Below are positions 46,781 through 59,517 of a stretch of 64,000 nucleotides of DNA, piece after piece. Source of the stretch: Sycon ciliatum (taxonomy: Eukaryota; Porifera; Calcarea; Leucosolenida; Sycettidae); assembly GCF_964019385.1 (NCBI RefSeq), contig NC_088647.1:11281227-11345226 (forward strand), written 5' to 3'. Below the pieces are notes generated by a model that worked only from the letters and a program-made list of their open reading frames with translations, searched no databases and was not told the origin of the DNA. The stretch's first letter is position 1. Every line of letters starts with the position of its first letter. Made by a program: the position numbers and the translations under genes.

Positions 46781-48332
46781 TTTAGTCGCAAAGTGAAGAA
46801 TCACGGGCAAAAAGGCCCAAAACTTCGAGATAGGTTCTGTTCAGCTTTGAGCAGCCCTGGGCGAGTTGTTTATTGAAATGTGGCATTTTTTCTGGGTACA
46901 CTTCCCTATGTCCAGAAATACAACAAGATCAGAGTGGCGATGGTCAGTTTTTGAGCTTCGAACGGGCAGAAAGGTGAGAAATTGTCGCTTTTTGACCATT
47001 TGTGTCCACGTGTCACTTTCAACGTACCTCTCTATAACAAGACCCAGCTGCAATATGAGTGACCGCTTTGATTTGATTTTTGGTTTGCATGTAGGCCGCT
47101 GGCACCCTGATTCCTTGACGCTGAACATTTGGCACTGCTACGAATAGTTTAGTCTAAAAGTGAAGAATCACGGGCAAAAGGACCAAAACTTCGAGATAGG
47201 TTCTGTTCAGCTTTGAGCAGCCCTGGGCGAGTTGTTTATTGAAATATGGCATTTTTTCTTGGTACACTTCCCTATGTCCAGGAATACAACAAGATTAGGG
47301 TGGCGATGGTCAGTTCTTGAGCTTCGAACGGGCAGAAAGGTGAGAAATTGTCGCTTTTTGACCATTTGTGTCCACGTGTCACTTTCAACGTACCTCTCTA
47401 TAACAAGACCCAGCAGCAATATGAGTGACCGCTTTGATTTGATTTTTGGTTTGCTTGTAGGCCGCTGGCACCCGCATTCAATGATGCTGAACATTTGGCA
47501 CTGCTGCGAATAGTTTAGTCGCAAAGTGAAGAATCACGGGCAAAAAGGCCCAAAACTTCGAGATAGGTTCTGTTCAGCTTTAAGCAGCCCAGGGCGAGTT
47601 GTTTATTGAAATGTGGCATTTTTTCTTGGTGCACTTCCCTATGTCCAGCTATCCAACAAGATCAGGGTGGCGATGGTCAGTTCTTGAGCTTCGAACGGGC
47701 AGAAAGGTGAGAAATTGTCGCTTTTTGACCATTTGTGTCCACGTGTCACTTTCAACGTACCTCTCTATAACAAGACCCAGCTGCAATATGAGTGACCGCT
47801 TTGATTTGATTTTTGGTTTGCTTGTAGGCCGCTGGCACCCGCATTCAGTGACGCTGAACATTTGGCACTGCTGCGAATAGTTTAGTCGCAAAGTGAAGAA
47901 TCACGGGCAAAAAGGCCCAAAACTTCGAGATAGGTTCTGTTCAGCTTTGAGCAGCCCTGGGCGAGTTGTTTATTGAAATGTGGCATTTTTTCTTGGTGCA
48001 CTTCTCTATGTCCAGCTATACAACAAGATCAGGGTGGCGATGGTCAGTTCTTGAGCTTCGAACGGGCAGAAAGGTGAGAAATTGTCGCTTTTTGACCATT
48101 TGTGTCCACGTGTCACTTTCAACGTACCTCTCTATAACAAGACCCAGCTGCAATATGAGTGACCGCTTTGATTTGATTTTTGGTTTGCTTGTAGGCCGCT
48201 GGCACCCGCATTCAGTGACGCTGAACATTTGGCACTGCTGCGAATAGTTTAGTCGCAAAGTGAAGAATCACGGGCAAAAAGGCCCAAAACTTCGAGATAG
48301 GTTCTGTTCAGCTTTGAGCAGCCCTGGGCGAG

Positions 48333-50500
48333 TTGTTTATTGAAATGTGGCATTTTTTCTTGGTGCACTTCTCTATGTCCAGTTATACAACAAGATCAGG
48401 GTGGCGATGGTCAGTTCTTGAGCTTCGAACGGGCAGAAAGGTGAGAAATTGTCGCTTTTTGACCATTTGTGTCCACGCGTCACTTTCAACGTACCTCTCT
48501 ATAACAAGAGCCAGCAGCAATATGAGTGACCGCTTTGATTTGATTTTTGGTTTGCTTGTAGGCCGCTGGCACCCGCATTCAGTGACGCTGAACATTTGGC
48601 ACTGCTGCGAATAGTTTAGTTGCAAAGTGAAGAATCACGTGCAAAAAGGCCCAAAACTTCGAGATAGGTTCTGTTCAGCTTTGAGCAGCCCTGGGCGAGT
48701 TGTTTATTGAAATGTGGCATATTTTCTTGGTGCACTTCTCTATGTCCAGCTATACAACAAGATCAGGGTGGCGATGGTCAGTTCTTGAGCTTCGAACGGG
48801 CAGAAAGGTGAGAAATTGTCGCTTTTTGACCATTTGTGTCCACGTGTCACTTTCAACGTACCTCTCTATAACAAGACCCAGCAGCAATATGAGTGACCGC
48901 TTTGATTTGATTTTTGGTTTGCTTGTAGGCCGCTGGCACCCGCATTCAATGATGCTGAACATTTGGCACTGCTGCGAATAGTTTAGTCGCAAAGTGAAGA
49001 ATCACGGGCAAAAAGGCCCAAAACTTCGAGATAGGTTCTGTTCAGCTTTGAGCAGCCCTGGGCGAGTTGTTTATTGAAATGTGGCATTTTTTCTGGGTAC
49101 ACTTCCCTATGTCCAGAAATACAACAAGATCAGAGTGGCGATGGTCAGTTTTTGAGCTTCGAACGGGCAGAAAGGTGAGAAATTGTCGCTTTTTGACCAT
49201 TTGTGTCCACGTGTCACTTTCAACGTACCTCTCTATAACAAGACCCAGCTGCAATATGAGTGACCGCTTTGATTTGATTTTTGGTTTGCTTGTAGGCCGC
49301 TGGCACCCTGATTCCTTGACGCTGAACATTTGGCACTGCTACGAATAGTTTAGTCTAAAAGTGAAGAATCACGGGCAAAAGGACCAAAACTTCGAGATAG
49401 GTTCTGTTCAGCTTTGAGCAGCCCTGGGCGAGTTGTTTATTGAAATATGGCATTTTTTCTTGGTACACTTCCCTATGTCCAGGAATACAACAAGATCAGG
49501 GTGGCGATGGTCAGTTCTTGAGCTTCGAACGGGCAGAAAGGTGAGAAATTGTCGCTTTTTGACCATTTGTGTCCACGTGTCACTTTCAACGTACCTCTCT
49601 ATAACAAGACCCAGCTGCAATATGAGTGACCGCTTTGATTTGATTTTTGGTTTGCTTGTAGGCCGCTGGCACCCGCATTCAGTGACGCTGAACATTTGGC
49701 ACTGCTGCGAATAGTTTAGTCGCAAAGTGAAGAATCACGGGCAAAAAGGCCCAAAACTTCGAGATAGGTTCTGTTCAGCTTTGAGCAGCCCTGGGCGAGT
49801 TGTTTATTGAAATGTGGCATTTTTTCTTGGTGCACTTCTCTATGTCCAGTTATACAACAAGATCAGGGTGGCGATGGTAAGTTCTTGAGCTTCGAACGGG
49901 CAGAAAGGTGAGAAATTGTCGCTTTTTGACCATTTGTGTCCACGCGTCACTTTCAACGTACCTCTCTATAACAAGAGCCAGCAGCAATATGAGTGACCGC
50001 TTTGATTTGATTTTTGGTTTGCTTGTAGGCCGCTGGCACCCGCATTCAGTGACGCTGAACATTTGGCACTGCTGCGAATAGTTTAGTTGCAAAGTGAAGA
50101 ATCACGGGCAAAAAGGCCCAAAACTTCGAGATAGGTTCTGTTCAGCTTTGAGCAGCCCTGGGCGAGTTGTTTATTGAAATGTGGCATATTTTCTTGGTGC
50201 ACTTCTCTATGTCCAGCTATACAACAAGATCAGGGTGGCGATGGTCAGTTCTTGAGCTTCGAACGGGCAGAAAGGTGAGAAATTGTCGCTTTTTGACCAT
50301 TTGTGTCCACGTGTCACTTTCAACGTACCTCTCTATAACAAGACCCAGCAGCAATATGAGTGACCGCTTTGATTTTATTTTTGGTTTGCTTGTAGGCCGC
50401 TGGCACCCGCATTCAATGATGCTGAACATTTGGCACTGCTGCGAATAGTTTAGTCGCAAAGTGAAGAATCACGGGCAAAAAGGCCCAAAACTTCGAGATA
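48333..50500 (+). repeat. Four-monomer recurrence (period 1467 bp)
   Basis: The pair of monomers at 48333 and 48700 (private TTTAGTTGCAAAG and GTGGCATATTTTC) recurs at 49800 and 50167, offset 1467 bp or four units. Confidence 0.75.
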
Positions 50501-52001
50501 GGTTCTGTTCAGCTTTGAGCAGCCCTGGGCGAGTTGTTTATTGAAATATGGCATTTTTTCTTGGTACACTTCCCTATGTCCAGGAATACAACAAGATCAG
50601 GGTGGCGATGGTCAGTTCTTGAGCTTCGAACGGGCAGAAAGGTGAGAAATTGTCGCTTTTTGACCATTTGTGTCCACGTGTCACTTTCAACGTACCTCTC
50701 TATAACAAGACCCAGCTGCAATATGAGTGACCGCTTTGATTTGATTTTTGGTTTGCTTGTAGGCCGCTGGCACCCGCATTCAGTGACGCTGAACATTTGG
50801 CACTGCTGCGAATAGTTTAGTCGCAAAGTGAAGAATCACGGGCAAAAAGGCCCAAAACTTCGAGATAGGTTCTGTTCAGCTTTGAGCAGCCCTGGGCGAG
50901 TTGTTTATTGAAATGTGGCATTTTTTCTTGGTGCACTTCTCTATGTCCAGCTATACAACAAGATCAGGGTGGCGATGGTCAGTTCTTGAGCTTCGAACGG
51001 GCAGAAAGGTGAGAAATTGTCGCTTTTTGACCATTTGTGTCCACGTGTCACTTTCAACGTACCTCTCTATAACAAGACCCAGCTGTAATATGAGTGACCG
51101 CTTTGATTTGATTTTTGGTTTGCTTGTAGGCCGCTGGCAGCCGCATTCAGTGACGCTGAACATTTGGCACTGCTGCGAATAGTTTAGTCGCAAAGTGAAG
51201 AATCACGGGCAAAAAGGCCCAAAACTTCGAGATAGGTTCTGTTCAGCTTTGAGCAGCCCTGGGCGAGTTGTTTATTGAAATGTGGCATTTTTTCTTGGTG
51301 CACTTCTCTATGTCCAGTTATACAACAAGATCAGGGTGGCGATGGTCAGTTCTTGAGCTTCGAACGGGCAGAAAGGTGAGAAATTGTCGCTTTTTGACCA
51401 TTTGTGTCCACGCGTCACTTTCAACGTACCTCTCTATAACAAGAGCCAGCAGCAATATGAGTGACCGCTTTGATTTGATTTTTGGTTTGCTTGTAGGCCG
51501 CTGGCACCCGCATTTACTGACACGGAACATTTGGCACTGCTGCGAATAGTTTAGTCGCAAAGTGAAGAATCACGGGCAAAAAGGCCCAAAACTTCGAGAT
51601 AGGTTCTGTTCAGCTTTGAGCAGCCCTGGGCGAGTTGTTTATTGAAATGTGGCATTTTTTCTTGGTGCACTTCCCTATGTCCAGCTATCCAACAAGATCA
51701 GGGTGGCGATGGTCAGTTCTTGAGCTTCGAACGGGCAGAAAGGTGAGAAATTGTCGCTTTTTGACCATTTGTGTCCACGTGTCACTTTCAACGTACCTCT
51801 CTATAACAAGACCCAGCTGCGATATGAGTGACCGCTTTGATTTGATTTTTGGTTTGCTTGTAGGCCGCTGGCACCCGCATTCAGTGACGCTGAACATTTG
51901 GCACTGCTGCGAATAGTTTAGTCGCAAAGTGAAGAATCACGGGCAAAAAGGCCCAAAACTTCGAGATAGGTTCTGTTCAGCTTTGAGCAGCCCTGGGCGA
52001 G

Positions 52002-55000
52002 TTGTTTATTGAAATGTGGCATTTTTTCTTGGTGCACTTCTCTATGTCCAGCTATACAACAAGATCAGGGTGGCGATGGTCAGTTCTTGAGCTTCGAACC
52101 GGCAGAAAGGTGAGAAATTGTCGCTTTTTGACCATTTGTGTCCACGTGTCACTTTCAACGTACCTCTCTATAACAAGACCCAGCTGCAATATGAGTGACC
52201 GCTTTGATTTGATTTTTGGTTTGCTTGTAGGCCGCTGGCACCCGGATTCCCTGACACTGAACATTTGGCACTGCTACGAATAGTTTAGTCGAAAAGTGAA
52301 GAATCACGGGCAAAAGGACCAAAACTTCGAGATAGGTTCTGTTCAGCTTTGAGCAGCCCTGGGCGAGTTGTTTATTGAAATGTGGCATTTTTTCTTGGTG
52401 CACTTCCCTATGTCCAGCTATACAACAAGATCAGGGTGGCGATGGTCAGTTCTTGAGCTTCGAACGGGCAGAAAGGTGAGAAATTGTCGCTTTTTGACCA
52501 TTTGTGTCCACGTGTCACTTTCAACGTACCTCTCTATAACAAGACCCAGCTGCAATATGAGTGACCGCTTTGATTTGATTTTTGGTTTGCTTGTAGGCCG
52601 GTGGCACCCGGATTCCGTGACGCTGAACATTTGGCACTGCTACAAATAGTTTAGTCGAAAAGTGAAGAATCACGGGCAAAAGGACCAAAACTTCGAGATA
52701 GGTTCTGTTCAGCTTTGAGCAGCCCTGGGCGAGTTGTTTATTGAAATATGACATTTTTTCTTGGTACACTTCCCTATGTCCAGGAATACAACAAGATTAG
52801 GGTGGCGATGGTCAGTTCTTGAGCTTCGAACGGGCAGAAAGGTGAGAAATTGTCGCTTTTTGACCATTTGTGTCCACGCGTCACTTTCAACGTACCTCTC
52901 TATAACAAGAGCCAGCAGCAATATGAGTGACCGCTTTGATTTGATTTTTGGTTTGCTTGTAGGCCGCTGGCACCCGCATTCAGTGACGCTGAACATTTGG
53001 CACTGCTGCGAATAGTTTAGTCGCAAAGTGAAGAATCACGGGCAAAAAGGCCCAAAACTTCGAGATAGGTTCTGTTCAGCTTTGAGCAGCCCTGGGCGAG
53101 TTGTTTATTGAAATGTGGCATTTTTTCTTGGTGCACTTCTCTATGTCCAGCTATACAACAAGATCAGGGTGGCGATGGTCAGTTCTTGAGCTTCGAACCG
53201 GCAGAAAGGTGAGAAATTGTCGCTTTTTGACCATTTGTGTCCACGTGTCACTTTCAACGTACCTCTCTATAACAAGACCCAGCTGCAATATGAGTGACCG
53301 CTTTGATTTGATTTTTGGTTTGCTTGTAGGCCGCTGGCACCCGGATTCCCTGACAATGAACATTTGGCACTGCTACGAATAGTTTAGTCGAAAAGTGAAG
53401 AATCACGGGCAAAAGGACCAAAACTTCGAGATAGGTTCTGTTCAGCTTTGAGCAGCCCTGGGCGAGTTGTTTATTGAAATGTGGCATTTTTTCTTGGTGC
53501 ACTTCCCTATGTCCAGCTATACAACAAGATCAGGGTGGCGATGGTCAGTTCTTGAGCTTCGAACGGGCAGAAAGGTGAGAAATTGTCGCTTTTTGACCAT
53601 TTGTGTCCACGTGTCACTTTCAACGTACCTCTCTATAACAAGACCCAGCTGCAATATGAGTGACCGCTTTGATTTGATTTTTGGTTTGCTTGTAGGCCGG
53701 TGGCACCCGGATTCCGTGACGCTGAACATTTGGCACTGCTACAAATAGTTTAGTCGAAAAGTGAAGAATCACGGGCAAAAGGACCAAAACTTCGAGATAG
53801 GTTCTGTTCAGCTTTGAGCAGCCCTGGGCGAGTTGTTTATTGAAATATGACATTTTTTCTTGGTACACTTCCCTATGTCCAGGAATACAACAAGATTAGG
53901 GTGGCGATGGTCAGTTCTTGAGCTTCGAACGGGCAGAAAGGTGAGAAATTGTCGCTTTTTGACCATTTGTGTCCACGCGTCACTTTCAACGTACCTCTCT
54001 ATAACAAGAGCCAGCAGCAATATGAGTGACCGCTTTGATTTGATTTTTGGTTTGCTTGTAGGCCGCTGGCACCCGCATTCAGTGACGCTGAACATTTGGC
54101 ACTGCTGCGAATAGTTTAGTCGCAAAGTGAAGAATCACGGGCAAAAAGGCCCAAAACTTCGAGATAGGTTCTGTTCAGCTTTGAGCAGCCCTGGGCGAGT
54201 TGTTTATTGAAATGTGGCATTTTTTCTTGGTGCACTTCTCTATGTCCAGCTATACAACAAGATCAGGGTGGCGATGGTCAGTTCTTGAGCTTCGAACCGG
54301 CAGAAAGGTGAGAAATTGTCGCTTTTTGACCATTTGTGTCCACGTGTCACTTTCAACGTACCTCTCTATAACAAGACCCAGCTGCAATATGAGTGACCGC
54401 TTTGATTTGATTTTTGGTTTGCTTGTAGGCCGCTGGCACCCGGATTCCCTGACAATGAACATTTGGCACTGCTACGAATAGTTTAGTCGAAAAGTGAAGA
54501 ATCACGGGCAAAAGGACCAAAACTTCGAGATAGGTTCTGTTCAGCTTTGAGCAGCCCTGGGCGAGTTGTTTATTGAAATGTGGCATTTTTTCTTGGTGCA
54601 CTTCCCTATGTCCAGCTATACAACAAGATCAGGGTGGCGATGGTCAGTTCTTGAGCTTCGAACGGGCAGAAAGGTGAGAAATTGTCGCTTTTTGACCATT
54701 TGTGTCCACGTGTCACTTTCAACGTACCTCTCTATAACAAGACCCAGCTGCAATATGAGTGACCGCTTTGATTTGATTTTTGGTTTGCTTGTAGGCCGGT
54801 GGCACCCGGATTCCGTGACGCTGAACATTTGGCACTGCTACAAATAGTTTAGTCGAAAAGTGAAGAATCACGGGCAAAAGGACCAAAACTTCGAGATAGG
54901 TTCTGTTCAGCTTTGAGCAGCCCTGGGCGAGTTGTTTATTGAAATATGGCATTTTTTCTTGGTACACTTCCCTATGTCCAGGAATACAACAAGATTAGGG

Positions 55001-55298
55001 TGGCGATGGTCAGTTCTTGAGCTTCGAACGGGCAGAAAGGTGAGAAATTGTCGCTTTTTGACCATTTGTGTCCACGCGTCACTTTCAACGTACCTCTCTA
55101 TAACAAGAGCCAGCAGCAATATGAGTGACCGCTTTGATTTGATTTTTGGTTTGCTTGTAGGCCGCTGGCACCCGCATTCAGTGACGCTGAACATTTGGCA
55201 ATGCTGCGAATAGTTTAGTCGCAAAGTGAAGAATCACGGGCAAAAAGGCCCAAAACTTCGAGATAGGTTCTGTTCAGCTTTAAGCAGCCCTGGGCGAG
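52002..55298 (+). repeat. Three-monomer higher-order repeat, three tandem copies (period 1099 bp)
   Basis: The ordered triplet starting at 52002, 53101 and 54200 recurs nearly unchanged. Its first monomer has CGAACCGGCAG and GATTCCCTGACA, its second has AGGCCGGTGGCACCCGG and TGCTACAAATAG, and its third has ATTAGGGTGG with CACGCGTC. A related triplet starts at 57684, with the same GACAATGAAC variant as the second and third copies. Confidence 0.88.
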
Positions 55299-56398
55299 TT
55301 GTTTATTGAAATGTGGCATTTTTTCTTGGTGCACTTCCCTATGTCCAGTTATACAACAAGATCAGGGTGGCGATGGTCAGTTCTTGAGCTTCGAACGGGC
55401 AGAAAGGTGAGAAATTGTCGCTTTTTGACCATTTGTGTCCACGTGTCACTTTCAACGTACCTCTCTATAACAAGACCCAGCTGCAATATGAGTGACCGCT
55501 TTGATTTTATTTTTGGTTTGCTTGTAGGCCGCTGGCACCCGCATTCAATGATGCTGAACATTTGGCACTGCTGCGAATAGTTTAGTCGCAAAGTGAAGAA
55601 TCACGGGCAAAAAGGCCCAAAACTTCGAGATAGGTTCTGTTCAGCTTTAAGCAGCCCTGGGCGAGTTGTTTATTGAAATGTGGCATTTTTTCTTGGTGCA
55701 CTTCCCTATGTCCAGCTATCCAACAAGATCAGGGTGGCGATGGTCAGTTCTTGAGCTTCGAACGGGCAGAAAGGTGAGAAATTGTCGCTTTTTGACCATT
55801 TGTGTCCACGTGTCACTTTCAACGTACCTCTCTATAACAAGACCCAGCTGCAATATGAGTGACCGCTTTGATTTGATTTTGGGTTTGCTTGTAGGCCGCT
55901 GGCACCCGATTCAGTGACGCTGAACATTTGGCACTGCTACGAATAGTTTAGTCGCAAAGTGAAGAATCACGGGCAAAAAGGCCCAAAACTTCGAGATAGG
56001 TTCTGTTCAGCTTTGAGCAGCCCTGGGCGAGTTGTTTATTGAAATGTGGCATTTTTTCTTGGTGCACTTCTCTATGTCCAGCTATACAACGAGATCAGGG
56101 TGGCGATGGTCAGTTCTTGAGCTTCGAACGGGCAGAAAGGTGAGAAATTGTCGCTTTCTGACCATTTGTGTCCACGTGTCACTTTCAACGTACCTCTCTA
56201 TAACAAGACCCAGCAGCAATATGAGTGACCGCTTTGATTTGATTTTTGGTTTGCTTGTAGGCCGCTGGCACCCGCATTCAATGATGCTGAACATTTGGCA
56301 CTGCTGCGAATAGTTTAGTCGCAAAGTGAAGAATCACGGGCAAAAAGGCCCAAAACTTCGAGATAGGTTCTGTTCAGCTTTGAGCAGCCCTGGGCGAG

Positions 56399-56949
56399 TT
56401 GTTTATTGAAATGTGGCATTTTTTCTGGGTACACTTCCCTATGTCCAGAAATACAACAAGATCAGAGTGGCGATGGTCAGTTTTTGAGCTTCGAACGGGC
56501 AGAAAGGTGAGAAATTGTCGCTTTTTGACCATTTGTGTCCACGTGTCACTTTCAACGTACCTCTCTATAACAAGACCCAGCTGCAATATGAGTGACCGCT
56601 TTGATTTGATTTTTGGTTTGCTTGTAGGCCGGCTATACAACGAGATCAGGGTGGCGATGGTCAGTTCTTGAGCTTCGAACGGGCAGAAAGGTGAGAAATT
56701 GTCGCTTTTTGACCATTTGTGTCCACGTGTCACTTTCAACGTACCTCTCTATAACAAGACCCAGCTGCAATATGAGTGACCGCTTTGATTTGATTTTTGG
56801 TTTGCTTGTAGGCCGCTGGCACCCGCATTCAGTGACGGTGAACATTTGGCATTGCTGCGAATAGTTTAGTCGCAAAGTGAAGAATCACGGGCAAAAAGGC
56901 CCAAAACTTCGAGATAGGTTCTGTTCAGCTTTGAGCAGCCCTGGGCGAG
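56399..56949 (+). repeat. Truncated monomer junction: 183-bp deletion
   Basis: Unit spacing jumps from 367 to 551 bp. At about 56631/56632 GTAGGCCG joins GCTATACAACGAG, removing the end of one monomer and the start of the next. The joined unit carries ACAACGAGATC, a variant also seen in the monomer at 56032, so the exchange partner was nearby. Confidence 0.88.
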
Positions 56950-59517
56950 TTGTTTATTGAAATGTGGCATTTTTTCTTGGTGCACTTCCCTATGTCCAGT
57001 TATACAACAAGATCAGGGTGGCGATGGTCAGTTCTTGAGCTTCGAACGGGCAGAAAGGTGAGAAATTGTCGCTTTTTGACCATTTATGTCCACGCGTCAC
57101 TTTCAACGTACCTATCCATAACAAGAGCCAGCAGCAATATGAGTGACCGCTTTGATTTGATTTTTGGTTTGCTTGTAGGCCGCTGGCACCCGCATTCAGT
57201 GACGCTGAACATTTGGCACTGCTGCGAATAGTTTAGTTGCAAAGTGAAGAATCACGGGCAAAAAGGCCCAAAACTTCGAGATAGGTTCTGTTCAGCTTTG
57301 AGCAGCCCTGGGCGAGTTGTTTATTGAAATGTGGCATTTTTTCTGGGTACACTTCCCTATGTCCAGAAATACAACAAGATCAGAGTGGCGATGGTCAGTT
57401 TTTGAGCTTCGAACGGGCAGAAAGGTGAGAAATTGTCGCTTTTTGACACTTTGTGTCCACGTGTCACTTTCAACGTACCTCTCTATAACAAGACCCAGCT
57501 GCAATATGAGTGACCGCTTTGATTTGATTTTTGGTTTGCTTGTAGGCCGCTGGCACCCGCATTCAGTGACGCTGAACATTTGGCACTGCTGCGAATAGTT
57601 TAGTCGCAAAGTGAAGAATCACGGGCAAAAAGGCCCAAAACTTCGAGATAGGTTCTGTTCAGCTTTGAGCAGCCCTGGGCGAGTTGTTTATTGAAATGTG
57701 GCATTTTTTCTTGGTGCACTTCTCTATGTCCAGCTATACAACAAGATCAGGGTGGCGATGGTCAGTTCTTGAGCTTCGAACCGGCAGAAAGGTGAGAAAT
57801 TGTCGCTTTTTGACCATTTGTGTCCACGTGTCACTTTCAACGTACCTCTCTATAACAAGACCCAGCTGCAATATGAGTGACCGCTTTGATTTGATTTTTG
57901 GTTTGCTTGTAGGCCGCTGGCACCCGGATTCCCTGACAATGAACATTTGGCACTGCTACGAATAGTTTAGTCGAAAAGTGAAGAATCACGGGCAAAAGGA
58001 CCAAAACTTCGAGATAGGTTCTGTTCAGCTTTGAGCAGCCCTGGGCGAGTTGTTTATTGAAATGTGGCATTTTTTCTTGGTGCACTTCCCTATGTCCAGC
58101 TATACAACAAGATCAGGGTGGCGATGGTCAGTTCTTGAGCTTCGAACGGGCAGAAAGGTGAGAAATTGTCGCTTTTTGACCATTTGTGTCCACGTGTCAC
58201 TTTCAACGTACCTCTCTATAACAAGACCCAGCTGCAATATGAGTGACCGCTTTGATTTGATTTTTGGTTTGCTTGTAGGCCGGTGGCACCCGGATTCCGT
58301 GACGCTGAACATTTGGCACTGCTACAAATAGTTTAGTCGAAAAGTGAAGAATCACGGGCAAAAGGACCAAAACTTCGAGATAGGTTCTGTTCAGCTTTGA
58401 GCAGCCCTGGGCGAGTTGTTTATTGAAATATGGCATTTTTTTCTTGGTACACTTCCCTATGTCCAGGAATACAACAAGATCAGGGTGGCGATGGTCAGTT
58501 CTTGAGCTTCGAACGGGCAGAAAGGTGAGAAATTGTCGCTTTTTGACCATTTGTGTCCACGCGTCACTTTCAACGTACCTCTCTATAACAAGACCCAGCT
58601 GCAATATGAGTGACCGCTTTGATTTGATTTTTGGTTTGCTTGTAGGCCGCTGGCACCCGCATTCAGTGACGCTGAACATTTGGCAATGCTGCGAATAGTT
58701 TAGTCGCAAAGTGAAGAATCACGGGGAAAAAGGCCCAAAACTTCGAGATAGGTTCTGTTCAGCTTTAAGCAGCCCTGGGCGAGTTGTTTATTGAAATGTG
58801 GCATTTTTTCTTGGTGCACTTCTCTATGTCCAGTTATACAACAAGATCAGGGTGGCGATGGTCAGTTCTTGAGCTTCGAACGGGCAGAAAGGTGAGAAAT
58901 TGTCGCTTTTTGACCATTTGTGTCCACGTGTCACTTTCAACGTACCTCTCTATAACAAGACCCAGCTGCGATATGAGTGACCGCTTTGATTTGATTTTTG
59001 GTTTGCTTGTAGGCCGCTGGCACCCGCATTCAGTGACGCTGAACATTTGGCACTGCTGCGAATAGTTTAGTCGCAAAGTGAAGAATCACGGGCAAAAAGG
59101 CCCAAAACTTCGAGATAGGTTCTGTTCAGCTTTGAGCAGCCCTGGGCGAGTTGTTTATTGAAATGTGGCATTTTTTCTTGGTGCACTTCTCTATGTCCAG
59201 CTATACAACAAGATCAGGGTGGCGATGGTCAGTTCTTGAGCTTCGAACCGGCAGAAAGGTGAGAAATTGTCGCTTTTTGACCATTTGTGTCCACGTGTCA
59301 CTTTCAACGTACCTCTCTATAACAAGACCCAGCTGCAATATGAGTGACCGCTTTGATTTGATTTTTGGTTTGCTTGTAGGCCGGTGGCACCCGGATTCCG
59401 TGACGCTGAACATTTGGCACTGCTACAAATAGTTAAGTCGCAAAGTGAAGAATCACGGGCAAAAAGGCCCAAAACTTCGAGATAGGTTCTGTTCAGCTTT
59501 GAGCAGCCCTGGGCGAG

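Noticed and set aside
58203..58709. 168-codon minus-strand frame spanning two monomers
   Set aside because: It arises from an extra T in the GGCATTTTTTT run that fuses two satellite frames; it is not a gene.
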